Positions 44,063-52,235 of a stretch of 64,000 bases of DNA are shown here, one piece after another. Within the stretch, counting starts at the first letter, position 1; each line of letters starts with the position of its first letter. The position numbers were made by a program, and so were the translations under genes. Location of the stretch: NCBI RefSeq assembly GCF_000756665.1, contig NZ_ARXV01000006.1:62001-126000 (forward strand), read 5' to 3'. Origin of the DNA: Alcanivorax nanhaiticus. Lineage in GTDB: Bacteria; Pseudomonadota; Gammaproteobacteria; Pseudomonadales; Alcanivoracaceae. The notes under the pieces were generated by a model. It worked only from the letters and a program-made list of their open reading frames with translations. It ran no database searches and was not told the DNA's origin.

Positions 44063-44353
44063 CAGGAACGTAGCGCAGCAGAGAACGCACGGAGTGCGGC
44101 CCCGAAGGGGTGAGCGGAGCGAATAACTTGCCTGCAAGCGATACGAGCCTCAGCGAGGCTAATCAGTTTAGAGTTCCGAGTCACGAGTTTCGAAAGGCAA
44201 GGAATACAAAAGCCGCAAGCTACAAGCTTCAACACGGGGTATGACCTCATCATTTGCGCGCCGTGCCCGCGAAACATATGGCAGGTGCGCGGGCACGGGG
44301 CTGATGATGACCCGCGGCCTGCTTCGTGTTGCAGCTTGAAGCTTGTAGCTTGC
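44063..44353. repeat. Mixed nested heptad element: REP half, GAGTTTC arm and AGCTTG hairpin (element L)
   Basis: 44063-44165 is the composite outer arm in reverse orientation (GGAACGTAGCG, GGGTGAGCGGAGCGAATAA, TTGCCTGCAAGCGA). Next comes a GAGTTTC-class left arm (GAGTTCC, GAGTCAC, GAGTTTC; 44171-44191). Its usual right arm is replaced by another element: GCAAGCTACAAGCTTCAACACG (44215-44236) facing CGTGTTGCAGCTTGAAGCTTG...GC (44325-44353), with core TGCCCGCG (44264-44271) and CGCGGGCA (44288-44295). It covers most of the gap between the NUDIX and AraC genes (43974-44364). Confidence 0.8.
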
Positions 44354-44364
44354 CGCTCAGGTTG

Positions 44365-45393
44365 TTACGGCTGGAAATGACTTGGCGGGTGTCCTGTCCA
44401 CTTGCGGAAGGCGCGGGCAAAGTTACTCGGATCAGCGTACCCCAGCCGCAGGGCAACCTGTTGGACCGTAATGTTCGCCTGCAGATAGCCCATGGCCTTG
44501 GTCATCCGCACTTCTTCCAGCAGCGAGCGGTAACTCACATCCAGCGCATTAAGGTAGCGCCGCAGGGTGCGGGAGGTGACATGAAAGTTGCTGGCAAGTT
44601 GCTCCAGACTGGGCAGCATGCCCTCCGCCTGCATCAGGCGAGCACGCACCCGGCTAGCCCAATCCTGATCGGCTTCCAGACGCTGCAGTTCTTCCTCGCA
44701 TTTTTGCGCGGCCATCTGCCGGGAGGCCGGATCGGACAGGGTGAAGGGCTCATTCAACAGCCGGGTCGGCAAACGCAACGCCGCCACCTCGGCGCCGAAC
44801 TCCACCGGCATACCCAATAATTCATTGTAAAGATGGGCATGCTCCGGAGCCGGATACGGCAACTCCAGCACCGCCCCCTGAAAACGGTCGCCCAGCAGAT
44901 AGCGGATACCACCGACCACCGCCGACACCACCACTTCCAGGTAGGTCTCGCGAATATCGCCCAACGGCATGCTTTCGATCAGACAGAAACGCACCCCACT
45001 GCTCACCGGCTCGATGCGCGGCACACACAGACGGGTACGGGTACGGAAATAACGTTCCAGCAGACGCAGGGCATCGCCCAGGTCAGCACTGCTGATGGCC
45101 GCATAGCCCAGCAAGCCATGGGCAGTCAGGGTCAGCTGCTGGCCGAGCTTCAACCCCAGAGCTGGATTACCGGTCATGTCGCGCGCGCCTACCATCACCC
45201 GGCGGAACTGCTCGAAACGCAGTGCCGGCTCCGGATTGTAGACATCTTCCTTGCTCAGACCCACGCGGTTCAGCAGGCGAGAGGTATCAATACCCAACTC
45301 ACCAATCAGCTCCACCAGATTGCGGACATAGTTGACCGGGACCGGAGAGCGGCCTGTGCCAGGGTCTAGCTGTACGAAACGTTCACGACTCAT
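44365..45393 (-). CDS. AraC family transcriptional regulator
   Basis: 342 aa. The N-terminal half is the AraC arabinose-binding-like domain (GLSKEDVYNPEPALRFEQF, GLLGYAAISS), and the C-terminal half holds two helix-turn-helix motifs (SLEQLASNFHVTSRTLRRYL, VQQVALRLGYADPSNFARAF, RKWTGHPP). It is divergent from the desaturase gene at 45532, with a 138-base gap, the usual layout of an AraC regulator and its target. Confidence 0.9.
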   Translation of the reverse strand: MSRERFVQLDPGTGRSPVPVNYVRNLVELIGELGIDTSRLLNRVGLSKEDVYNPEPALRFEQFRRVMVGARDMTGNPALGLKLGQQLTLTAHGLLGYAAISSADLGDALRLLERYFRTRTRLCVPRIEPVSSGVRFCLIESMPLGDIRETYLEVVVSAVVGGIRYLLGDRFQGAVLELPYPAPEHAHLYNELLGMPVEFGAEVAALRLPTRLLNEPFTLSDPASRQMAAQKCEEELQRLEADQDWASRVRARLMQAEGMLPSLEQLASNFHVTSRTLRRYLNALDVSYRSLLEEVRMTKAMGYLQANITVQQVALRLGYADPSNFARAFRKWTGHPPSHFQP

Positions 45394-45531
45394 AGCCTCT
45401 ACTATACGCCACTTTGCGCCTCTGTCCGAAAATGACCGATCAATGGCCAGCCCTGCACTTCGCCTGCCAACAACTGTTCACCAGAATGCCTGTCATCAGA
45501 ATCCTACCCATGGCAACGCCAAGGACAGAGC

Positions 45532-46596
45532 ATGACCACCGATACCCCAACCTACAGCCGCCAGTTTGGCGCTGACGACGCTCGCGCCATTCGCGATGCG
45601 GTGAAAAAGGATCTTGGCCCTGCGGCATTCAAATCCCGCCCCCTGCGCGGCCTGTGGTTTATCCCCATGACCGCCATCATCGTCGGCAGCATCGCCAGCA
45701 TTCTGACCTTTGACCTGCCCTGGTGGGGCAACCTGCTGCTCAGCCTGCTGGCCGGCCACACTCTGGCCTGTCAGGCGCTGCTGGCCCACGAGGTGCTGCA
45801 CGGCGCCCTCGGCATGAGCCGCCGCATGCAGGATGTACTCGGCTGGATGGGCTTCGGCCCCGCCATGGTGCCGCCGGAATTCTGGCGCCGCTGGCACAAC
45901 GTGGCGCACCACGCCCACACCAACCTGGGCGACAAGGACCCGGATTCCTTCGGCACCATGGCACGCTATGAAAAGTACCCGCAGATGGCCAACTTCACCA
46001 AACCGGCCCCCGGCAGCGGCACCTGGTACAGCTTCCTGTTTCTGTTCTACTCCTTCATGTTTCACGCCCAACTGGTGCTGTGGATGCAGACCCGCCGTCG
46101 TGAGGAGTTCAAGGGCTTCAATCGTCGCAAGGCCATTACCCAGTCTCTGCTGTGTGGTGCCGCGTGGATCGCCCTGGCCATTGCCTCCGGTCCGCTGGCC
46201 ATCTTCACCGTGCTGATCCCGGTGATGATCCTGAACTTCATTGGCCAGAGCTACATCCTGACCAACCACATGATGCGCCCGCAGATGGACAACAATCATC
46301 CGGTGGACAACTCCATGAGCGTACGCGCCTGGCGCTGGATCGATCCGCTGCACTTCCACTTCAGCCACCACGTGGAGCACCACCTGTTCCCGAAGATGGG
46401 CTCCGACCAGGCACCGAAAGTCCGTGCCTGGCTAGAAAAGGAAATGCCGGATCGCTACGTGTGCCCGAGCCACGTCAAAGCTGTGGCCATGCTTTACCAG
46501 ACACCGCGAGTTTATAAGGACGCGAAAACCCTGATCGATCCGCTCAACCCGGAGCGCACTGTGGATGTGATGGAACTGCAGGGGCAACTGGGGTAA
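45532..46596 (+). CDS. Fatty acid desaturase family protein
   Basis: 354 aa integral membrane di-iron enzyme. The three histidine boxes are HEVLH (about 85-89), HNVAHH (about 123-128) and HHVEHHLFP (about 280-288), with four likely membrane helices. This is the desaturase pattern, not that of AlkB alkane hydroxylase. The likely job is introducing double bonds into acyl lipids, or a related hydroxylation. AAGGA lies upstream. It is divergent from an AraC regulator that probably controls it. Confidence 0.9.
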   Translation: MTTDTPTYSRQFGADDARAIRDAVKKDLGPAAFKSRPLRGLWFIPMTAIIVGSIASILTFDLPWWGNLLLSLLAGHTLACQALLAHEVLHGALGMSRRMQDVLGWMGFGPAMVPPEFWRRWHNVAHHAHTNLGDKDPDSFGTMARYEKYPQMANFTKPAPGSGTWYSFLFLFYSFMFHAQLVLWMQTRRREEFKGFNRRKAITQSLLCGAAWIALAIASGPLAIFTVLIPVMILNFIGQSYILTNHMMRPQMDNNHPVDNSMSVRAWRWIDPLHFHFSHHVEHHLFPKMGSDQAPKVRAWLEKEMPDRYVCPSHVKAVAMLYQTPRVYKDAKTLIDPLNPERTVDVMELQGQLG

Positions 46597-46652
46597 AGAT
46601 TTTTTACCACAGAGGCCACAGAGTTCACCGAGAAAAACGGGTTAAACCTCGT

Positions 46653-46691
46653 AGGGCGGAAATGGGCGAAAGCCCATCTCCGCCTTTTTTA
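46653..46691. terminator. Bidirectional terminator between desaturase and ABM gene
   Basis: AGGGCGGAAATGGGC and GCCCATCTCCGCC form a long stem around GAAA, followed by TTTTTT on the plus strand. It serves the convergent desaturase and ABM genes. The preceding TTTTTTACCACAGAGGCCACAGAG (about 46602) is a widely dispersed proteobacterial intergenic motif. Confidence 0.8.
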
Positions 46692-46718
46692 TACCCCTCC
46701 CACGCGAAAGAAGCACAC

Positions 46719-47018
46719 CTACACACCCGCCTCTGCGGAATAGGACCGGAGGATTTTCACCACCTCTACCTTGTAGTGTGTGTACCAGCCATCCCTGCCT
46801 AACTGCTGTGCCACCCGGTGCTGCGCCTGTTGCTTCCAAGCAAGGATGGCGTCCTGATCCGGCCAATAGGAAATGGCAATTTCCTGCTCCCCTTCCGTGA
46901 CACTGACAAACTCAGTGCAACCAAACTCTGCCATGGCCAGATCGCGCAAGCGCCCCGCCATGTCGCCATAATGATGATCTTGATCGCCCACGCGGGCAGT
47001 AAAAATAACGGCGTACAT
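46719..47018 (-). CDS. Antibiotic biosynthesis monooxygenase (ABM) family protein
   Basis: 99 aa. The ferredoxin-like ABM fold is indicated by MYAVIFTARVGDQDHHYGDM, EFVSVTEGEQEIAISYW and DAILAWKQQAQHRVAQQLG. GGAG lies five bases before ATG 47018. Related proteins are small quinol- or haem-degrading or simply stress-linked monooxygenases; the function is unproven. It is the first of three co-directional small-enzyme genes. Confidence 0.82.
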   Translation of the reverse strand: MYAVIFTARVGDQDHHYGDMAGRLRDLAMAEFGCTEFVSVTEGEQEIAISYWPDQDAILAWKQQAQHRVAQQLGRDGWYTHYKVEVVKILRSYSAEAGV

Positions 47019-47061
47019 TCACACTCCGTGTTGAGACATGAAGAACCGAAAGCAGCGGCGC

Positions 47062-47592
47062 TTAAATCGATGTCAGGGCGTGATCAAACACCGCCTTGTC
47101 GTTCTCGCTGAACAACACAAACCGCACGGTTTTCACCGCAGCAAGGCTCGGAGCGACATCCGCCACGGCTTTCAAGCTGACCTCGGCAGCGTCAGCAATG
47201 GGATACCCGAAGATGCCGGTGGAAATGGCGGGAAAGCCGATGGCGGTGATGCCATCCCGGTCGGCCAGCAACAACGCCTGCCGGTAGCAGGACGCCAGCA
47301 GTTCATCCTCCGGCTTGTCATGCCCATACACCGGACCAAGGCAATGAATCACATGGGCATTGGGCAGATGATGGCCACCGGACATCACCGCCTCACCCGG
47401 CTTGATTGGCCCCAGCGGCAGGCATTCCTGTTCCAACCCCGGTCCGGCAGCACGATGAATCGCCCCCGCGACCCCTCCGCCTGTGCGCAGCGCCGCGTTG
47501 GCCGCGTTCACAATGGCATCCAGGTCCGGCTGACGGGTGATATCCCCCTGCACAGTTTCCACCGTGACAGGCCCGATTTTTTTCTGAGTCAT
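47062..47592 (-). CDS. Macro domain O-acetyl-ADP-ribose deacetylase (YmdB-like)
   Basis: 176 aa macrodomain: VQGDITRQPDLDAIVNAANA, then the loop GGGVAGAIHRAAG, and late STGIFGYPI (ADP-ribose phosphate loop). This matches the YmdB/MacroD type, which removes acetyl from O-acetyl-ADP-ribose and ADP-ribose from proteins. ATG 47592 has GGAGG five bases upstream; a longer frame to 47625 is less likely. Confidence 0.92.
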   Translation of the reverse strand: MTQKKIGPVTVETVQGDITRQPDLDAIVNAANAALRTGGGVAGAIHRAAGPGLEQECLPLGPIKPGEAVMSGGHHLPNAHVIHCLGPVYGHDKPEDELLASCYRQALLLADRDGITAIGFPAISTGIFGYPIADAAEVSLKAVADVAPSLAAVKTVRFVLFSENDKAVFDHALTSI

Positions 47593-47652
47593 GGTTCCCT
47601 CCATTTCACGGTGCAGCCAATCCATACAAACGTGGCGGAGCCACTGTAGGCG

Positions 47653-48342
47653 TTAGATACTCGCCACCTCGTCCTCCGTCAGCACCCGGAACTCTCCCGG
47701 TGCCAGCTCCGCATCCAGTTCGATCTCACCAATCTGCTCCCGGTGCAGCCCCTCCACCTTGTTGCCCCGGGCAGCCAGCATCCGTTTCACCTGATGGTAG
47801 CGTCCTTCGGTAATCGTCAGCAGCAATTCGTGCTCACTCAAACGTTCCGCCTCTGCCGGCAGGGTGGGCCTGTCTTCGCCACGCAGCAGAATACCCTCTC
47901 GCAGCGCCTGCAGATCCTCGTCACTGACAGGGTCGGCACAGCACACCCGATAGCGTTTCCCGCAAGCATGATTGGGAGAGGTCAGCCGGTGAGACCAGTC
48001 GCCATCGCTGGTCAGCAACACCAGCCCGGTGGTATCGCGATCCAGCCGTCCGGCCGGGTGCAGATCCCGGCGCAGCTCGGCAGGAATCAGATCCACCACG
48101 GTGCGGTGTTCGCCGTCCTCGGTGGCACTCACCACCCCCGCCGGTTTGTGCAACATCAGGTAGCGATGGCCCGGCAATTGCACCGGTTCATCATGGAGCC
48201 AGACCCCCTGGCCTTCCACTACCCGGGTATTGGCTTTGGGCCGCTCCTCGCCGTCCACGCGCACCGCGCCCTTGCCGATCAGTATTTTCACCTGCTTGCG
48301 GCTCAGCCCGGTGCCGTGGGCAAGAAAGAAATCCAGACGCAT
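47653..48342 (-). CDS. rsuA: 16S rRNA pseudouridine(516) synthase RsuA
   Basis: 229 aa, close to the 231 aa of E. coli. N-terminal S4 domain (MRLDFFLAHGTGLSRKQVKI), then catalytic motif GRLDRDTTGLVLLTSDGDWS with the essential Asp, and the family-typical TISEGRYHQVKRM-like ending (LTITEGRYHQVKRMLAARGN). The RITSP-like LTSPNHACGKRY is also conserved. Upstream in-frame codons give a longer protein, but the RsuA-consensus Met at 48342 is preferred. It modifies the 16S rRNA 530 loop. Confidence 0.92.
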   Translation of the reverse strand: MRLDFFLAHGTGLSRKQVKILIGKGAVRVDGEERPKANTRVVEGQGVWLHDEPVQLPGHRYLMLHKPAGVVSATEDGEHRTVVDLIPAELRRDLHPAGRLDRDTTGLVLLTSDGDWSHRLTSPNHACGKRYRVCCADPVSDEDLQALREGILLRGEDRPTLPAEAERLSEHELLLTITEGRYHQVKRMLAARGNKVEGLHREQIGEIELDAELAPGEFRVLTEDEVASI

Positions 48343-48512
48343 GACCATACTGATGCCGACCATCTCTACAGGCCGCCCCCGGCCATGCCATGGCGCCGGG
48401 AGAGACAAAATTCATCGACCAACTGACATCCGGTATCTGGAGTGCAGCCACTTCGCTGGTATCATACCCGCCTTTGCCATTCACCCCGAAGTCGAGCCCG
48501 GATAACCACCCC

Positions 48513-50534
48513 ATGAGCAAACTCAATCCCCGCCAGCAGGAAGCCGTGCACTACGCCGATGGCCCCCTTCTGGTGCTGGCCGGGGCGGGCTCGGGCAAGA
48601 CCAGCGTGATCACCCGCAAGATCGCCTGGCTGATTCTGGAACGGGGCATGTCGGCCCGCCATATCGCCGCGGTGACCTTCACCAACAAGGCCGCCCGGGA
48701 GATGAAGGAGCGTGTGCAGAGCCTGGTCAGCCGCGACATGACCCGGGGCTTGATCGTCTCCACCTTCCACAACCTGGGCCTGCGCATCCTCAAGTCCGAA
48801 CTCAAGGCCTGCGGGCTGCGTAACGGCTTCTCCATTCTCGACGGTGCCGACAGCAAGGAAATCCTCAAGGAGATCCTGCGTCAGGGGGATTCCGAAAAAG
48901 ACCTGGACGCGGTGGACGCCATCCACAAGCGCATCTCCGACTGGAAAAATGCGTTGGTACTGCCAGAAGAAGCGGTCAGCACTGCTGACACGGACGAAGC
49001 ACTGCGCGCCGCCATGGCCTACGGCGGCTACGACCGCATGCTGCGAGTGTGCAACGCGGTGGATTTCGACGACCTAATCCTGATGCCCGCGCGCATGTTC
49101 AAGGAGCAGCCGCGCATTCTGGAAAAATGGCGCAACCGCATCCAGTACCTGCTGGTAGATGAATACCAGGACACCAACGGCGCCCAGTACGAGCTGGTAA
49201 AAATGCTCACCCTGCCAGAAGGCAAGTTCACCGTGGTGGGCGACGATGACCAGTCCATCTACGCCTGGCGTGGTGCCCGCCCGGAAAACCTGGCGCAACT
49301 GCAGGAAGACTGGCCGACCCTGAAAGTCGTGAAGCTGGAACAAAACTACCGCTCCACCGGCCGCATCCTGAAAGCCGCCAACACGGTAATCGACAACAAC
49401 CCTCATGTGTTCGAAAAGACCCTGTGGTCCGATTACGGCTACGGCGAGCCGATCCGTTTTTCCGCGCTGCGCGATGAAGACGCGGAAACCGAATGGATTG
49501 CCAGCGATATCTTCCACCGCCGCCTTCAACAAGGATTGAAGTGGAAAGATTTTGCCATCCTGTATCGTGGCAACTTTCAGTCACGCATTCTGGAAATGAA
49601 GCTGCAAAGCTTGTCGATTCCCTACAAGGTGTCTGGCGGCACCAGTTTCTTCTCGCGCAGCGAGATCAAGGATCTGATGTGCTACCTGCGTCTGCTGGTG
49701 AACCCGGACGATGACAATGCGTTCCTGCGCATCATCAACACCCCACGCCGGGAGATTGGCCCCACCACACTGGAGAAACTGGCCACCTGGGCGATCAAGC
49801 GAGAGCAGGGGCTCTACCATGTCTGTGATGACTTCGCCCTTGGCGAAGTGATGGCACCCAAGTCCGCCGAGAAACTGCAAAAGTTCAAGGCCTGGCTGGA
49901 TGCCAAGCGCGAGTTCTGTTTTGGCCAGAACAGCCTGCAGGCCGTACACGAACTAATCAGCGATATCGATTACGAAGGCTGGCTGATGCAGAACGCCTCC
50001 AGCCCGCGCATCGGTGAAAAGCGCATCGAGAACGTCTGGCAACTGGTGCGCAGCATTGAACGCATGTTGGAAAAACAGGAAGAAGAAGATGACGGCGCCA
50101 GCGATCTGGAAAGTGTCATCAAGAAGCTGGTGCTGCTCGACATGCTCGAGCAACAGGAAGAGGAAGACGATTCCGACCGCGTCCAGCTGATGACCCTGCA
50201 CGCCTCAAAAGGGCTGGAATTTCCCCATGTCTACATGATGGGCGTGGAAGAAGAACTGCTGCCCCACCGCAGCAGCATCGAAGAAGACAACATCGTCGAA
50301 GAGCGCCGCCTGATGTATGTGGGCATCACCCGCGCCCGGGAAACCCTGGCCATGACCCAGGCCCTTACCCGCAAACAATACGGCGAACGCATCGACACCG
50401 CCGCCAGCCGCTTCCTGGATGAAATCCCCCAGGACGATATCGACTACCTCGGCATCGGCGTGATCAAGGATGAAGCCCAGGAAGACGCCGTAGCCGAAGC
50501 CAGCATCGCCAACCTCAGAGCCTTGCTGGATTAA
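48513..50534 (+). CDS. rep: ATP-dependent DNA helicase Rep
   Basis: 673 aa, the same length as E. coli Rep, and with the UvrD/Rep superfamily-1 motifs in order: AGAGSGKT (motif I, about 22-29), TFTNKAAREM (Ia), DEYQDTN (II), GDDDQSIYAWRGA (III), QNYRSTGRIL (IV), LMTLHASKGLEFPHV (V) and YVGITRARETL (VI). Rep is a 3'-5' helicase that clears protein roadblocks for the replisome. The ATG at 48513 starts the conserved MSKLNPRQQEAV. Confidence 0.95.
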   Translation: MSKLNPRQQEAVHYADGPLLVLAGAGSGKTSVITRKIAWLILERGMSARHIAAVTFTNKAAREMKERVQSLVSRDMTRGLIVSTFHNLGLRILKSELKACGLRNGFSILDGADSKEILKEILRQGDSEKDLDAVDAIHKRISDWKNALVLPEEAVSTADTDEALRAAMAYGGYDRMLRVCNAVDFDDLILMPARMFKEQPRILEKWRNRIQYLLVDEYQDTNGAQYELVKMLTLPEGKFTVVGDDDQSIYAWRGARPENLAQLQEDWPTLKVVKLEQNYRSTGRILKAANTVIDNNPHVFEKTLWSDYGYGEPIRFSALRDEDAETEWIASDIFHRRLQQGLKWKDFAILYRGNFQSRILEMKLQSLSIPYKVSGGTSFFSRSEIKDLMCYLRLLVNPDDDNAFLRIINTPRREIGPTTLEKLATWAIKREQGLYHVCDDFALGEVMAPKSAEKLQKFKAWLDAKREFCFGQNSLQAVHELISDIDYEGWLMQNASSPRIGEKRIENVWQLVRSIERMLEKQEEEDDGASDLESVIKKLVLLDMLEQQEEEDDSDRVQLMTLHASKGLEFPHVYMMGVEEELLPHRSSIEEDNIVEERRLMYVGITRARETLAMTQALTRKQYGERIDTAASRFLDEIPQDDIDYLGIGVIKDEAQEDAVAEASIANLRALLD

Positions 50535-50548
50535 CCCCAACCGGTCCC

Positions 50549-50805
50549 TGTAGGAGCGGTCGTTCGACCGCGATCCGAGCGCAGCGAGGAAATCATTTTC
50601 GAGTGACGAGAAGCGAGTATCGAAAGGCAAAACCTCAAACCTGGTGCCTTGTTGTGGTTATTTGATTTTCGAAACTCGTCACTCAAAACTCGCCTCTGGA
50701 ATCCTTACCTCGCTCAGGCTCAGATCGCCTGCAGGCAGGTTATTCGCTCCGCTCACCCCTTCGGGCCGCACTCCGTGCGTTGCTTCGCTACGCTACGTTC
50801 CTACA
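50549..50805. repeat. Composite REP-plus-heptad element, copy 1 (element M)
   Basis: About 257 bp, beginning TGTAGGAGC and ending TTCCTACA, so its ends are inverted. Order: outer arm with palindrome GCGGTCGTTCGACCGC (50555-50570) and GCGATCCGAGC, then GAGTGAC, GAGAAGC, GAGTATC (50601-50621), spacer, GAAACTC, GTCACTC, AAAACTC (50671-50691), then GGAATCCTTACCTCGCTCAG and a second outer arm. It follows rep by 14 bases. A near-copy of the same size lies at 51546-51801 in the same orientation. Confidence 0.82.
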
Positions 50806-50867
50806 GCGGCTTCGTAGAAGTGCAAAACCACGGGAACTTTTCCGGGGTTTGCTATCAGATTCAAGCG

Positions 50868-51035
50868 TAGCTTGTAGCTTGTAGCTTGTAGCTTGTAGCT
50901 TGTAGCTTGTAGCTTGTAGCTTGTAGCTTGTAGCTTGTAGCTTGTAGCTTGTAGCTTGTAGCTTGTAGCTTGTAGCTTGTAGCTTGTAGCTTGTAGCTCG
51001 TAGCTCGTAGCTCGTAGCTCGTAGCTCGTAGCTCA
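50868..51035. repeat. Tandem 7-bp array: 18 TAGCTTG, 5 TAGCTCG, 1 TAGCTCA
   Basis: 168 bp, 24 consecutive heptads without interruption. The switch from TAGCTTG to TAGCTCG occurs at 50994. The array ends ten bases before the stop codon of yqaA. Adjacent units are exact, so the array is likely unstable. It is preceded (50806-50867) by a short stretch with no gene. Confidence 0.95.
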
Positions 51036-51044
51036 CAGCTATTC

Positions 51045-51476
51045 TCACCCCGCCATCCACGCAATCACCACATACCGCAACAACTTCCCCGCCGTCACCA
51101 ACAGCACAAACCACAACAACCGCACCCGCAGAATCCCCGCCATCACCGTCAGCGGATCCCCAATCACCGGCGCCCAGGCCAGACACAACGACCACACCCC
51201 ATACTTGCGAAACCGCTTTTCCGCAGAGACAAATTCCGCTTCAGACATCTTCAGCCATCGCCGGATCACCGCCACCCCGGCCCAGTAACCCAGCGCATAG
51301 TTCACCAGCGCCCCCAGCACATTCCCCACCGTGGCCACCGTCACCAGTGACGCCGGCGACAAGCCATTGAGCAGCAATGCCACCAGCACCACCTCGGAAC
51401 TCAGTGGCAACACCGTGGCAGCCAGAAACGCCGCCAGAAACAAACCGATATGACCCAGCTCGGTAAAATATTCCAT
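51045..51476 (-). CDS. yqaA: YqaA family (SNARE-associated/DedA-like) membrane protein
   Basis: 143 aa, four to five membrane helices. It begins MEYFTELGHIGLFLAAFLAA and contains GNVLGALVNYALGYWAG and the late AWAPVIGDPLTVMAGILR. This is the YqaA subgroup of the DedA superfamily, whose larger members flip or handle lipids; YqaA itself is uncharacterised. Its 3' end abuts the heptad array, and same-orientation copies of the composite repeat flank the gene. Confidence 0.88.
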   Translation of the reverse strand: MEYFTELGHIGLFLAAFLAATVLPLSSEVVLVALLLNGLSPASLVTVATVGNVLGALVNYALGYWAGVAVIRRWLKMSEAEFVSAEKRFRKYGVWSLCLAWAPVIGDPLTVMAGILRVRLLWFVLLVTAGKLLRYVVIAWMAG

Positions 51477-51545
51477 TACGCTTAAAGCACCCTCCGCGCC
51501 TTATTCACCCGCACCACTCCCCGCCTATCGCCCCTCCCCCGCCCA

Positions 51546-51801
51546 TGTAGGAGCCTTGCTCGCAAGGCGATCCGAGCATAAGCGAGGAAATCAGTTTCGA
51601 GTTGCGAGAAGCGAGTTTCGAAAGGGAAACCTCAAATCTCGTGCCTGGTTGTTGTTTTTTGCCTTTCGAAACTCTGCACTTAAAGTTCGCTTCTGGAATC
51701 CTTACCTCGCTTAGGCTCGGAACGCTTGCAGGCAGGTTATTCGCTACGCTCACCCTCCGGGCCGCACTGCGTGCGTTACTCCGCTACGCTACGTTCCTAC
51801 A
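51546..51801. repeat. Composite REP-plus-heptad element, copy 2 (element O)
   Basis: About 256 bp, with the same order as copy 1: TGTAGGAGC, palindrome CCTTGCTCGCAAGG (51554-51567), GCGATCCGAGC, heptads CAGTTTC, GAGTTGC, GAGAAGC, GAGTTTC (51592-51619), spacer, GAAACTC (51668-51674) with a degenerate right arm, then GGAATCCTTACCTCGCTTAG and outer arm ending TTCCTACA. It lies upstream of yqaA and about 430 bases upstream of ggpPS. Confidence 0.8.
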
Positions 51802-52235
51802 GCAAATCCATGCCGCTTTGCCAATGGCGCCAACAGCATGCACCACCATCATAAAACGCCCCACAATCACCCGAAAACCACCGTAATCTTTCCGTCACAC
51901 CCCACCCAATACACCATGGATACCCATTTTTTTGTAACCACCGCAATCCCTTATGGCATCTACCTTTCAGCCATTTACCAAAAGGCAATTTCAGAGCAAA
52001 AAACCACCACCCGGCACAGATTATGCACCACTACCTTCAGGAAACAGATTGCCAGTTAGCACCGCGGTGCCGGCACATTGTTCCCTTCTGATGCGGAGCT
52101 ACCTTCTACATCGTCCCGCATCCGGCTGCTAAATTGGCAATGCGTACTGACTCACAGGCTTTTCCCTGTTGAGCCAGCGCTATTGTGAACTCGCATTCTC
52201 GCAATACTGGAGTCGATTAACTTCACAGCGAGGTA
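51802..52235. other. Gene-free leader upstream of the GgpPS gene
   Basis: 434 bases with no supportable gene. The first half is C/A-rich (many CACC and CCAC steps); the second half is mixed. Short frames on either strand have no ribosome site or recognisable protein. The promoter of the downstream osmolyte gene probably lies here, but I see no clear -35/-10 pair. Confidence 0.5.

Noticed and set aside
45532..46596. Alkane 1-monooxygenase (AlkB)
   Set aside because: Histidine boxes are HEVLH, HNVAHH and HHVEHH of the desaturase type; the AlkB HYG and EHxxGHH patterns are missing.
50861..51064. 67-aa minus-strand reading frame with repeating amino-acid pattern
   Set aside because: It is just the translation of the 7-bp TAGCTTG/TAGCTCG array; no ribosome site or independent support.
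51797..51988. 63-aa minus-strand frame upstream of the GgpPS gene
   Set aside because: It overlaps the end of a repeat element, has no ribosome site and no recognisable protein features.
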